Of a DNA stretch of 64,000 nucleotides, positions 38,901-51,400 are shown one piece after another. Position 1 is the stretch's first letter. Each line of letters starts with the position of its first letter. Below the pieces are notes generated by a model, which had not been told where the DNA came from, made no database searches, and worked only from the letters and a program-made list of their open reading frames with translations. The position numbers were made by a program, and so were the translations under genes. Source of the DNA: Laguncularia racemosa (Eukaryota; Streptophyta; Magnoliopsida; Myrtales; Combretaceae); assembly GCA_037954665.1 (NCBI GenBank), contig JBBMOL010000057.1:2914001-2978000 (forward strand), given 5' to 3'.

Positions 38901-39297
38901 TACTATTATTATTATTACTATGAAAACAAAAATGGCTATTATGTGATAGACACACACATATATCTATATATAAATTATATATATAATGCCTGTCTCAATA
39001 GCTCATTTTAAAGTTGCTGAGCTATTGGATATAGTATTTCAAGTGTATTAGCGGAATCTTATTACGGGAATTAGTAATGGGGATATAATTTGATGACAGG
39101 CTGCAGCAACCACATGCTATGTGGCAACCAATCCGAGGGTGTCAAATGTAACGGGAAAGTATTTTGCTGACTGCAACGAAGCTTCTCCATCAAAGTTGGG
39201 ATCCAACTCATTTGAAGCTTCACGTCTGTGGTCCGCCTCTGAAATCATGGTTTCTGGGGAGGACCCTAATACAGCTTTCCAAATTATACTAAACTAA
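35927..39297 (+). CDS. Short-chain dehydrogenase/reductase, TIC32-like family (eight exons)
   Basis: NAD(P)-dependent oxidoreductase of the plant SDR family that includes TIC32-like proteins; the substrate is unknown. Exons by splice sites and frame: 35927-36050, 36249-36480, 36744-36823, 36972-37128, 37431-37512, 37663-37750, 38301-38347, 39100-39297. They join to 1008 nt, 335 aa, the usual length for the family. Visible motifs are the Rossmann cofactor motif TGATSGIG (residues 41-48), NNAG (120-123), catalytic Asn143 in TNYLG, the Ser cluster 175-177 (VNVSSS), and the Y206-x-x-x-K210 pair in YALSK. The C-terminal ATTCYVAT and GKYFADCNE segments are typical of this plant subgroup. There is no obvious cleavable transit peptide; the N-terminal GPSGYGSKTTAEEVT is conserved in the subgroup. 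The start is the ATG at 35927; a GTG six bases upstream is not used. Intron 5 has a weak donor (AAG|GTCCTT). The gene looks intact. Confidence 0.93.
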
Positions 39298-39417
39298 GAT
39301 AGAAGACCCCACAAGGAAAAAAAAAAAGAAGTAAAGTTGATAGGACCGAAGAAGAAGAAGTGAAAATATGCATATAGGGAAAAAGATAGAATTAAAGCTA
39401 GAGGAGGAATATAATTC

Positions 39418-39423
39418 AATAAA
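39418..39423 (+). terminator. Polyadenylation signal of the SDR gene
   Basis: AATAAA lies 120 bases after the stop codon at 39295-39297, in a purine-rich 3' UTR. The position fits a plant near-upstream polyadenylation element. Confidence 0.55.
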
Positions 39424-42400
39424 GATAAAAAGAAAAACGAAAAAAGAAATCTGCCTTGTAGACAACTTTATATTTATGTTATTAGTGTAGTCTTTAGCCA
39501 TTAAATGTGCAAATGCTATTTGAAATAATAAATGGTGGCTATTCTTTTATCAACTACAAATATTTTCGAGAACACTCAAGTTTTATATAATACCATTTTT
39601 GCCTATATATAACTGCCGCTCAATTATTTATGGCATGTCACTCCCTGATGGAAGCTTCTTCTCGGAGGGATTAGTGTTTATAGACAGAGAAATCTACGAG
39701 ATGCGTACGTCGTATGGTTTTGTTAGTTGGCGTTGGTGGTATATGATGGGTATAGCTTCTTTGTTACTTGTTATAAAATTAAAAGGTTAGATTTTGTGGC
39801 TTGATTGTCATCATGATACAATGATTGCATTAAGGATACTTATCTCGATGGTTTGAATAATGATGTAAAGTGCGCTAGGAAGATGAGTAATAAAAAACCG
39901 AAATATAAATAATTGAAAAAAAATCAACATTGTTAGGTCTGTGTTAAGTTGTTTAAAAAGAAACTTTCTTATCATTTTTTATATTTATTTTTCAATAAAT
40001 CGAATAATTGTTGTTGTAAAATTATGATATTTTTTTTAAAACCATTAATAAGGGTTTTTGAAGTTCCGAGAACTAGTCTTAATAATTTTAGGTATGTACT
40101 TCGGTTTAAAGATTAAAAAAAGGAGATGAATAAGTGGACACTATAAAGATGTGGTCGGCCACCTCTACCATGTGGTGGTTAATTTTTAAAGGGTATCTTG
40201 AGGTGGGAGGTGTGGGTGATGATGGTGGGCCAGTTAACGTGTGCCATGCGATTGGGAGCGTGGAGAACCTAGGCGTTTAAGCAAAGGAAACTCAGAAGCT
40301 ATATCGTCTTTTTGCTTTCTTTTTCCTTTTCTAAAATAGGTGAATAGCCCATAAATTAGTGAAGTTAATCAAAGGTTGAATATTTACATCATATTATAGC
40401 TAGAAAGGATTACTGGAGTTGTTGAAGACTTCCCGGAAACGTTAACTTCAAGAACTACACAAATATTTTTATCTGAGGACCTTCTAGTATATCCTCAAAG
40501 TAGTTATCCCCTATCAAATAAATCGCAGTTGTAAGAGATCACTTCACTAATGTAATCAATTCATAATAGAAATTTTATTCATTAGAAATGAAACAAAATT
40601 AAATAGTCTATTATATTGTTTAATTGGATTAAAAAACACCAGATTACCAATGTAGTAGAAATGATTATACTCTATGTTTTCTTAAAATCCTAGTCACCGT
40701 GGACGAGATGATATGGCTCAAGGCTTGGTGCTGGAGAAGAGAGGTGATGTCAGCATCTGGGTGTTACTGTTGGTCGAGAAGTGCCAATTCGCGAGATCCA
40801 TGGCACTTCGCCACTACAGTCGAGACATTTTGGTTTATTGACGGTGATTCATTAAGAGAAGAGAGGTAACTCGCTGCCATGGTTCAGATGAATTGCTTCC
40901 AGCTGCGGCGCTGGAGAAGAGAGGTGATGCTTGCAACTAAGTATTGTTGTTGGCCGAGATGATCTGCGTCTAATCTTTAACTCTTTTTTTATAGGATTTA
41001 ACATTTTTTAAATCTTAGAAAAGCGTTATAAGATTTTAACTTTTATTATTGAATCCAACCTTAAAGGTTATGAATTCTATAGAGCGCGGATTGAGTTTTT
41101 ATAGTATACACGAGATAAGAAAAAAGTATAATAAAAAGTAGCTAGAAATGATTAAGGTTATATTTTTTACACATAAATAAAATTTGAAAATTTAATACAT
41201 TATATAGTATAAAACTAATATAATGTGTGAATATTATGTAAGTTAAAAACAAATATTATTCTTATTCTTATTATATTATTTTTTATAGGGTCACATTTTC
41301 TACTTGATTCTAAATCTTATAAAGTTTTGAAAATATCCTGAAACCCTAAATATAAAAACTTTAAGATTTTTATTAGGTTGTGCCCATCGGACACTCTATA
41401 ACAATCCTTTAGTTGCATCCCTAGATTTGGCTCCCTAATGGTGATATATTGGAGAAGAAGGGTATGTTGGCACAATAGTTGTGGGAGTGGTGTGGTTAGG
41501 ATATGATTGCATGGCTAAGGTTTTTTAAGGACCAATGGTAGATGGGGAGTATAAAGATGAGTAGAGGAGAAATAGCAATTTATAACAACTTACTCATGAT
41601 TTGCTACTCATTACTCAATGAAGTATTTCCATTAAATATTATAGCCATTTATTATAAGTAAACACAACAATAAGCATATTTTGAGAAACTGAAATGGAAT
41701 TGAACAACTATTCTTCCTTTATTTAATGAGTGAAGGACTTATAAGGATTTTTTTTCCTTTTCTTTTCTATCTATTATTTATTTATTTTTACCTTAGGAGT
41801 CCATTATACAAGAATTTTTCATATGAAGTTAGCAACCTCAAACATGCTTGAACCTGGATGCATCCAATTGGCCATCTTATTTGTTAAATAATAAGATATA
41901 ACTAATCTATACCATCTTATAAACTTCAATTCAGTTGTAAGGAGTGGTTTATATATTTATTACTTCTAACTTTGATTAAAGCCCATCTAAGTAGTTAAAC
42001 TTTGCTAAATAGGGCTAGAATGAGGGTATCAGGGTTGAATCTCAAAATTTTCTACTTTAATATGATATCAAATTAAAATGGAGAATTGAATGCCAACATG
42101 GATATAAAAGGACCTTGCACGCTAATAACATATTAAGTTTAACTTTGTTACAGATGCAGGTTGTGGGATTTTACATATTATATGTTAACACTCCTTTAAG
42201 ATATAGGCTTAGACATACTAAACAATATCATGTGAAAATAATTACATAGCGAATCGATTGGTAACGTGAGAAGTTTATTCAAGATCTTCTACTCTAATAT
42301 CATATTAAATATAAATCCACATCTAATTGACGTAAAAATTTTAGCTAGTAGATTAGTATAGATATTTATTTTATATACAAAAAACATCTCTCACTTATAT

Positions 42401-43564
42401 GTGAAGACATTTAAATGAAGTGTATTAAATAATTACGTTGATTTGATAGGAGTTAAATGATACCGCAAAGATTGAACCCACGTAGAAGTACAGCTCCAGT
42501 TATATAGGAGTTTTTTTTAGTGAAAATAGAAAAAATTATGTTCATGATTTTGCTACTTTCTATTAGACCTTGGTTCAACTTGGTTTTAGTTCTTGACCCT
42601 CGATGCTGACCTTATCCAAGTCAAAGTCTGATGTGCATCTAAAAACATGGGTTGGAGTTCATCACCCAGCTAGAAGTTAGAAGTTATATCGAATGAGTTT
42701 GTCAATTCTATAGTACATTATGAAACTTAGGAATTATATATTTGCTTTGATAAAAAATATTGATGAATGCATTTATGTCCACATTTAAAATATAAGAATA
42801 ACTATATTATAGCTTTCTATTTTCGTATTAGAATTTAATGAAAAGTATGTATTTCGTTTTTTAGTTACATATTTTTTATTTGACTCGTTAAATCTCTTCG
42901 TTGATTTGAGTGTCCAATATTTTTTAAATTTTAGCCAAAAAAAATTTATTAACTTTATTAAAGCTGCGAGATGTATTTACAATTATCTCAAACTTCTGTC
43001 TCACTTTATTTTCCATATTCCAAGGTCAATGTATGACTTGGCCCATTCCACAAATTTATGTATTGGTCAGTGTCCTTTGATTCGGCATTTTGATGTGGAG
43101 CTTATCCACATCCTCTTTTTACTAGTGAGGTGTCTTGTCATGTCTAGAGACCTGACAAACGATGAAAAACAACACCTCTACCGTACCAAACACTTTCCTA
43201 GCTATAGCATTAATGTGATGAGAATTTGGAAACACCAAAACTGACCAAGCAAACTACACAGGCTTGAGGCTACAATGTCAAACTTGGGACCAAAACTGAT
43301 TATTACATTACACTAGAACAAGTAACAACGACTGTCCTCCTTTTTCAATGGTGTAGACACTTGTTGCTACAACGTATATTCAATGCCTGTCATCTATTGT
43401 CATAATGTGAGATATTTTATCCTGAGGGGAAAAACAAACTAGGGATAAAAAGCCAAATTTCCTAGCATTTTCCGCCCTCCACTTTCTTAATGCCTGTTAT
43501 TTACATAGTGTAGCTTCATCTCGGTGAAGAATTGTGATACTTTTTAGACTTCTACCACCTCATC
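39424..43564. other. Intergenic DNA, no gene recognised
   Basis: A GC-richer island at about 40690-40970 contains GCTGGAGAAGAGAGGTGATG twice, 180 bases apart (40732 and 40912), each followed by a GTTG(G/T)(T/C)CGAGA segment. At about 42020-42490 the phrases TCTAATATCATATTAAA and GATTGAACCCACG resemble a common plant dispersed repeat. A 112-codon frame at 42906-43244 (plus) was not recognised. Confidence 0.5.
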
Positions 43565-43572
43565 CATACAAC
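43565..43572. repeat. hAT target-site duplication, left copy
   Basis: CATACAAC directly abuts the left terminus TAGACAT. It matches CATACAAT at 47290-47297 in seven of eight positions. Eight bases is the length characteristic of hAT transposition. Confidence 0.75.
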
Positions 43573-46500
43573 TAGACATCGGCCGGTTTTAAACTGGTCC
43601 GGACCCGACCCGAAACCACCAATTCAAAGGCTGCGGGAAGGTGGAACCAGAACCAGCCCATGGAGAGGAAGGGTCGGGTTGGTTTCCTTGACTCGATGAT
43701 TTAAGGGTCAGTTCGATCTCTAAATCAGCCCTTTGAGGTTTTTTTTTTTTGAATATTTTTTTTATATATTTTATATTTAATTTTAATATTTATCCGTGTG
43801 TATTTTTTTAGCTGGTTCAGTTTTTTCCTTAAGTTTATAAATATTGAAATTTAATCTACAAGCTAATGCACAATTTTTTTGAATTAATTGGTGGTAATAC
43901 CTCGTAGCCACATGGGAGATGCCAATCCTAAATTTTATTGATTGAATAAAATTATTACAGAAAAAATGGAGACATTTGGCCTTACCTCTTGTACATGATG
44001 ATAATACAGTATAAGTAAATAATAGAAATAAATAAGGGAGTACTATTTCCCTTACAAAATATGTTTAACTTTAACTTGGTACAAAAAATAAATATGGTAA
44101 TACTATTACCCTTACAAATTTATTTGGCTTACCCAATATTAGGATCTGAACTAGTAGAGCTTTTATTTGATAGGACGAAGTCGTTGAAGTATTTATATTC
44201 TTCACTGGACATCTTATACAACTATTGTGTGCGATTCCTTGCCTTCAACTAATCCTTCACGCAAGTTAGTGCCTCAATGTTGACGAGTGGTAGTCATGAC
44301 CACCGCTGGGACAAAATAAAGCCCGTTGTGCTAAATGCCTGTTCAACAGCTACCGTTGATACGAGAGCAGCTAAAACCTGGCGAGCCATGTGAGAGAGTA
44401 TGAGATACATCTTCCTATGCCTCTTCCACCAATCGAGGATGTTGAAATCTGTGATACTGCTGTTACCAAATTCGAAGTGTGTATTGAAGTAATCGTGAAG
44501 TTCAGTGTACTCGATTGACCCAGAATGATGCCGCTTCAACTTTTGAAACCTCATTCATTGCGCAATGAGAGTGGAATCATGAGTGGTACGATGTGAACCG
44601 AGGGACGGTGAGGGCATTTGGGACACTTGACCACTAAACATAATGCAAAAATTAGAATATAATTCTTTAGTTACCTAGACTACTCGGCATAGTTCTTGCG
44701 TGGCGATAACGTCATAAGTGTCTTCCGTGTTAGAAAATGTGTCAACAATGGAACAATGCAAATTAAGATATTCTAATAACATGTGTTTTTTACATCGTGG
44801 ATCTAGAATAGAAGCAACTAAATAAATTGTTGAAATTTGTTTATAATACTACAACCATTTTACAGTCATATTATTTATAGCAACCTAACGAAAAGTGTCA
44901 TGTCGAGAATTGAGTAGTATTGACATTATATTTACTGTATTCATAAGGAAAAGATGAACACTAGCCTGGTACACTTACGAAAATGTTATAGTATAGTTAT
45001 GAAATTTTTTTAAAACATTCAACATTTTATTGTATACATTTTAATCGCTGGGGTGCAGTTGAATGTTTGGGACATTCATGGTAACGAAAGAATATAATGC
45101 ATCTTTACAAGCAAGTATACTTTATAGAAGTTGATAGGTAAAATTGTACCTATGCTTAACATCCTCTTTAATTTTTTTAGTTCGTATTTCATTTTCAATA
45201 CAAAATGTCCATCATGCCTTGTTTACAAAAGGATGGTCAATTAAAAAACATACTAATTATTTTATTGAGGACATTTTAAAATTTAAACAGTTTATACTAT
45301 CCTTAATACAAAGATTTAAAATGTGGCAAGTATATTGAATGTGGAAAAATGTCCTACTTAATGTAGGTTGACATAAATATTGAAGTTCATTAATGGATGC
45401 CGTATTAGTGGTTGCGTTGTTAAAACCAATTGAAAAAATATTTTTTGTCAATTAAAAACATATGGCAATCGTTGAAGACCCTTAGAGCTATTAGTATTTT
45501 TTTGTACATGTCAGGTATTGTCTATCTAGTGGCATGTAACTCTTATGTACGAATCTTCTTGCCACTATTCGGTCCATATATCTGCGCAAATGGAAACATG
45601 CATCTTAAGAGAATTGAAAAGAGCGGCTAATTCATACTTACCATTATGATATAGCTTAACGATAGTTTTTTGTATGTTTTTGAGTTGTAAGTCTGTGAGC
45701 TTGGATTCAACGCTACTCGCTTGTACTCCAACCAGTGCAGGGAAGCTACATAGGTCTATGACATGTTACATTTTGCTAAATATTTTGCAAGTAGAACTTG
45801 TTGTCTATCAGCAGAATAACAAAATAAGCATCCTCCTTACGATCCTATTGACTGAGAAATTTATTGCTATGATTTATTTATGTCGAACTTTATGGAGCGT
45901 TTTGCTCGCATGTGTTTATTAAGGATACCGTACCCCTCCCCCTTTTTCCATACATAACTTGGTTGGCAATAGTTGCAATAAGCACAACTGCTATTATATT
46001 CCCCTATAATTTTATAGAAATATTTAGTATTTTTTTTTATTTAAATGGTGCCGATAGTTTACTTGTAGAGTCGGATAGGCTACATAAGTACCTTGGAATT
46101 TCTTCCTCCGGCACTTTTTGCACATCGTCTTGCCCTTTTTCTTCTGCCTCCTCCTCATTATCCCGTCATGGCAGCGGTTCGCTTTATCCACCAAAAGGCC
46201 TTTCATGAAAGCCTAAAGGTGGTTTCATCAAGTTCTTTAAGTATTCATTTGTAAAGTCATGGATATTGTAATCATCTACTTCAAAATATTGTTGAGGTGA
46301 CTCTTGCACAGATTTCCCTTTATCACCTATGCCAGAACAATCCCTCTTAGAAGAACCTGAACCATTAAAATGACTTGCCATTTTTTAATATTAGGATAAT
46401 TATAAAATATTGATATGGACAAATATGGGGATGTAATTTATTTAATAGTTGGCAAGAAATATAACATAAACTATCTAACAGTGTAGAAAATGCGAGCATA

Positions 46501-47289
46501 GCAAATAGAAGAGAAGAGTACACAAAATAGAAGATGAGAGTACATAAATTTTAATATGAGAGTAGAAGACATGAGTGAGTGTAATTTTTATGCATGGGTA
46601 ATTTTGCTCTTTACATTGCACTATCAATTTATATAACATTCTTCATCCAATAACATACTTAATTTCTTTTGCTCTATTCAAAAGTTCAACTTAAAAAATT
46701 TAAACTCCTGCACGCTGCACCTATATCAACAGCTACAACTTATTCTTCACCGTTTGCAATCTTATTAACCTATGCAAAATTTTTCTTCAAAGTACATTTT
46801 ATGCTTTCAAATTCTCTGAATACAAATTTGACTATTTTCAACCTACACCCTCCTTCTGCATTTCTCTCTAGCTGTCTTATCTTTTTCTTTGTTTTTCTTT
46901 CCCAACATTGTAGAGTTGCAACCTTTAAGCTTAATATTTTCTTCACTTTGTTCTTACTTCCTTTGATAAATTTTTTTTTTTCAATGTGTGTTAGGGTACT
47001 ATTTTTCAATATTTGCCGTCTTTCGTTGTTCTTCAATGTCATTTAAACTTTTAATGTGTGTTAGGAACCGATGATTGCTTTTCAATTTTTTATCTTATAC
47101 GGAGGGTTGAACTTGTTGGTTCAAGTTGACCGTAAACTGGTGAGCTGACGATTGGTTTAAAGCCTATCGTTTCATCGGGTTGCATAATGCAACTCGAACA
47201 TTGAACCACCGGCCTAGTGGTTCCTACTCGTCAGGCCAATTACTCAAAAGGTCGATTCATTGACTTGAATCAGCCCTCTCTAATGTCTA
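43573..47289 (-). mobile_element. Decayed hAT DNA transposon
   Basis: The 3.7-kb element has short inverted termini (TAGACAT on the left, ATGTCTA on the right) and an 8-bp near-identical duplication outside (43565-43572 and 47290-47297). Its subterminal regions are GC-rich and carry GGCCGGTTTTAAACTGG, GGACCCGACCCG and related motifs, unlike the AT-rich flanks. The interior holds a hAT transposase pseudogene on the minus strand. TAG-starting termini are known in some plant hAT families. The 8-bp duplication, transposase and subterminal structure all agree. Confidence 0.82.
44127..46381 (-). pseudogene. hAT transposase pseudogene
   Basis: Minus-strand pieces in order: an N-terminal, Ser/Gly-rich segment starting at the methionine at 46381; a central part at 45600-45257 with VSICADIW, then FSIGFNNAT and HILNLC, typical of the catalytic region and following segment of plant hAT transposases; and the C-terminal dimerisation domain at 44554-44127 with ILDWWKRHRK, MARQVLA and STVAVEQAFST. 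Stops and frame changes interrupt each part (for example a stop in the final helix near 44240). The BED zinc finger is not recognisable. This copy cannot produce an active transposase. Confidence 0.85.
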
Positions 47290-47297
47290 CATACAAT
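47290..47297. repeat. hAT target-site duplication, right copy
   Basis: CATACAAT follows the right terminus ATGTCTA directly; partner of 43565-43572. Confidence 0.75.
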
Positions 47298-48280
47298 CAT
47301 GCGATTATCTAACATTTCAAATTAAAGCTATACATAAATCGAGTAGAAATTACATAATTTTAAATTCAAGCACAATCTCAATTTAAAAATTTGAAACTTG
47401 AATTTGATTTCACTAGCTGTCAAACCTATACTTTTATGCTTAAGCTTGATTTGAATAAATATTCAACGAGTTAGAGCTTGAAATTGATTAAGCTTATTTT
47501 AGGTCAATTATCTAAAAATTATATTATTTTAATTAAAATAATATTGTTGTATAAACACAACTTAAATTTGATTGACATTAATATTTGACTTGAATTTGAT
47601 TAAACTTGCAAATTAATTGAGTTGAGTATCAAAAAACTTAAACTTAAGTTTAACTTGATAAACTAGTGGAATTACTCAAGCTCGATATGATTGTTAATTT
47701 AAATAATTTGCGAATAGATCTATCTTATTTGTATCCTCGTTTAAGATGATTGTATGAGTCAATATAATGTATTGAATAATTCTATAAATAGAATCTTAGA
47801 ATAAGTAGGTTTTGTGTTCTAGTTTTAAAAATTTAATACCGAACTTAAATTAGATTGGCATCACCACTGAGGGTTATTGCAGACAACTTTTGAGTCGAAT
47901 CTCTTACACAACCTGGAAAAAGGCTACCTGCATGGACCGGGTTGCTGAAATATTACAGAAACAAGCTCTGGCAAGAGAGAAGCTGTCTAGCGGTTCAGAC
48001 GAGTCCATATGTGCTAGAGAAAATATTGGTCTGCACCTCATCTTTGATGCCTAGTCATAATTTGCAAGACCGGTGACTCATGATCAAGATCGAAAAACCA
48101 GTCTAGGCCAAGACTATTAAAATGAAATAAATAATCCATTTAAAAAAAAAAACTACTTTTCCTTTAGAACGTTTTAAGAACCAAAGCTAGATTAAGCAAA
48201 CTGGTATTCATAGAAAATAATTATTTAGGATTCTATAATTATTTGTTTGAGGCATTTTCCAGCAAAGAGCACATGTCGAA
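47298..48280. other. Intergenic DNA between the hAT element and the Rsm22-like gene
   Basis: AT-rich, with repeated AACTTGAATTTGATT-type phrases at 47390-47660. A GC-richer segment at about 47870-48100 is not coding as far as I can see. No element recognised. Confidence 0.5.
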
Positions 48281-48286
48281 GAGCAT

Positions 48287-48317
48287 TGGGCCTTTACAAG
48301 GCATTCAGAAGGCCCAT
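48287..48317 (+). promoter_or_regulatory. Pair of site II elements
   Basis: TGGGCC at 48287-48292 and AGGCCCAT at 48310-48317 lie 130-160 bases before the start codon. Such TGGGCC/T motifs, often paired, are recognised by TCP transcription factors and are enriched in plant genes for organellar and cytosolic translation and respiration (established knowledge). Confidence 0.7.
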
Positions 48318-48364
48318 AATATCCATTCACTGTCTCCTCACGTGCGACCGACCGTAAGGTCCTA

Positions 48365-48373
48365 AAACCCTAA
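48365..48373 (+). promoter_or_regulatory. Telo-box
   Basis: AAACCCTAA lies 72 bases before the start codon, just downstream of the site II pair. The combination of telo-box and site II is common in plant ribosomal protein and translation genes. Confidence 0.7.
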
Positions 48374-48424
48374 GAATAAAACCCTTCCCAAGTAAACCGG
48401 GAAAGTGAATAACTCCCCTTCAAA

Positions 48425-48433
48425 ATGCCATAA
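48425..48433 (+). promoter_or_regulatory. Minimal upstream ORF (ATG-CCA-TAA)
   Basis: A two-codon upstream reading frame ends 11 bases before the main start codon. Its start context (AAAATGC) is weaker than the main one (CGACATGGC). If it is inside the transcript it could reduce initiation slightly. Whether it is transcribed is not known. Confidence 0.45.
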
Positions 48434-48444
48434 ACCACCGCGAC

Positions 48445-51400
48445 ATGGCGGCTCTTATCCCTGAAACCTCCCAAAAGGTCTTCACTCCGGAGACCCTCTG
48501 CTCAGCCGCCAGACAATCACAGCGGTGCCTTGTTGTCCCTGTCCGTCTCCGTCGCGCCATCAAAAAGTACCTTCGAGGTGACATTTCTCTCTCTCTCTCT
48601 CTCTCTCTCGCAATTTATAATCTGAACTCTACTGAAATTGTTAATTTCTTTGTTTTGCGTTCTAATTGCCATAAATTTTGGGATAAATGTACTGGAAGTA
48701 CTCAATTTTGGATTCAATCTATTGTTCGCATTTTAAGAATTCCAAATGGTGCTTGTAGAATCTTAATTCCTTTTAAAAGCATTCACTTTGTGCCTTCCCT
48801 CCACACCCCCCAACGTGTACTTTTGTGGCTATTATGTGCGGGATTCTTTGCCGGCAAAATAGATGAAACCTCAACAAGATGAAAATTTTGAAAAGGTTTA
48901 TGTGTTCGGATGAAAGGAGGTTTCTAAAATCTTAGGACTTAATCGCAAATTAGCTTAAAGTTTTATGCTTTGAAGCACATATGCATTTTAATTATTCAAC
49001 TTTACCTTTATCTATTGAATGCTTTTGCTTTTGGTTAAATTGGTAGAGGTCCGTTTAATAATTGACATTAGTATTATGAACTAATTACCTCACATCTGTT
49101 TTCATCAAGTGATCGTTGTTTTAAATATGGTATTTTGGAGCACATGATATAGCCCTGTTTGTCTTGATTTCGTATGTAAAGGTGATGGATTTCTGCTGTG
49201 GTTATGGGATTTTTATTTTGAACTTTTAGCCTTACTTTTTGCATTGTCTGAAATGTGAACTGCATCATACTTGTCTGCATGCTTTTGATGTTGAGTTGTT
49301 ACTATATGTTGTAAACTTCTAACTTCTTATGGGGTTTTGATATTATAGAATTGGAAGAGCCATTTCTTAGGAGGAAGGTTTTGAGGTTATCTTCTTCCTT
49401 CAGTGAAATAAAAAACATTAATCTGCAGCTGACTGAGTCAACCTCAAAGGAGCTTGTTGAGGACCCTTTGAAGTCCCTTGAGAGCTCCCAGAGATGGAAG
49501 ATCACAAGTGCATATGGTGATATTGGTCTTAAGTACAGGGATGATGAGACTGTTGCTTATGTTGCTTCACGAATGCCTGCAGTTTTCTCTGCATGTTACA
49601 GGGTTCTCAAGGAGGTAGTTGCCCATAATTTCTGTGAAAATGATACTGATGTTTTACTGTTGAGATAGTGCTCTTCAACATTCTTCGTGAAAAAATTTCA
49701 CAATTCTTATTTTCAACCGCTCAACTAGATTGCCGTTTAATCACTAGCCAATTGTCTTGCTATCAAAAGCAATAAAATGCTACCTCAATCATTGTACCAA
49801 TTGTTTCTCCCCACGCAAAGAAACAAAAATGATGTCCATCATGATATTAACTTATTATCGGTAGTTGTTTCTTTTCAGATGTGATAATTTAGTATGAGAG
49901 AGCAAAATAAATGTAGCATGTTTACTGATTGTTTTTATTTTTGTATGCAAATTTTCTGGTTGACCAAATTTATGTGTGTGATAAGTTTGAATTGTATAAA
50001 CCATATCTGTTTTCACTTTTGTTTCTTTTGGCTGGTAGAAGCTTCCTGTGCGCTCTGCAAGAGAACATGTGTAAAATTATTCTTTATGAGACAGTGGATG
50101 ATGTGATGCTTCTCATTAATTTAGGTTCGCAGAAGGCTACCTGGTTTCTCACCTGCGAAAGTATTAGATTTTGGTGCTGGCACTGGATCAGCTTTCTGGT
50201 AAGAACTTGCTATTTGTTTCACTGGTTTTATATGATAGGATGTGGTATTTTATCCTGGTTATATACTTATTGAGATCAAATAACACAGGGCGCTTCGTGA
50301 AGTTTGGCCACAATCTATGGAGAAAGTTAATCTAATTGAGCCTTCACAGTCTATGCAGCGTGCTGCTTGGAGCCTCTTTCAAGGTTTCCAATCTTACCTT
50401 GTTTGATCAATCTTCTTATCCAAATAATGAGAGTATGCGGCATTTATTTTAATTGGACATTGATTTGCTTTCTCAAATGCAACCTTAGGTGTGGAACAAG
50501 GGGTAGATATAGTTACTAGTTTAGATATATTAACCTTGTAGTCAGCTTCTAGTTAGTAGCCTCTGCTAATTACAGTCATCAAGCTACACTAAGTTGAGAA
50601 AATCCAAGTCAAGTCTTGAATAAGCTTCTTGAAAGAACAAGATTTTATTCCACCTCTTGATGCCAATAATGGTTGTTGCCATTGTTTTACAAGGATGAAG
50701 TATCTTGACAGAAGTTTTCCATTTTCTAAACCTAAATTCTAGACCAACTAAAGTTCTCAAGTATTGAATTTAACAATGCAGCCAGTTAATTTAGAAGTTT
50801 AAGTTTGAGCTTAAAGATATGATGTCATTTTTCATTTTATATTTCACCACACGCCTTGTATGGGTAGAGATATCAACCAAGGGTTGTTTCATGGAAATAG
50901 TTAATTTAGGTTGAAATGGTGGAGCAGAGACTCGAACGCACATGACTGCCTAATTTAATGCCATGTTAGATTAATTACCATAACTAATCCATCTAAAAGT
51001 TAAAACAAACATAAAAAATATAAACCACTTCATTTACAGGTTTAGACTTTTAGATAGTCCATTATGGAATTGAAAGCAGTAATGTGTTGTTATACAACAA
51101 CTATTTGATTGTTTCACTTGATTGACTTTTATTAAAGTCTTAGCACTAAAATGAGTTAGATAATTAAAAAGTAATTATGCAATCACACTGACATTTGTTG
51201 ATCTAAAATTTCAGATCAACCTCAGTCATACTGTAGTTTGAGATAAATAACCTGTTACTATGATGAGAAGTAGAACATAACTGTTACTAGTATATTTGTA
51301 ATCAAGTGCCCCTGTTCTTGATAAGCAGAATGTTTCTCTCCATTGAATGTTTTCTTGTCCCTTTCCTATAGTCAAGTGAAATTATGATGCATTTATGAGA

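Noticed and set aside
42906..43244. 112-codon open frame, plus strand
   Set aside because: No recognisable domain, low-complexity composition, no promoter-like or splice context; probably chance in AT-rich DNA.
46669..47046. 125-codon plus frame inside the hAT element
   Set aside because: Lies opposite the transposase pseudogene's promoter side and is T-rich (Phe/Leu); a shadow.
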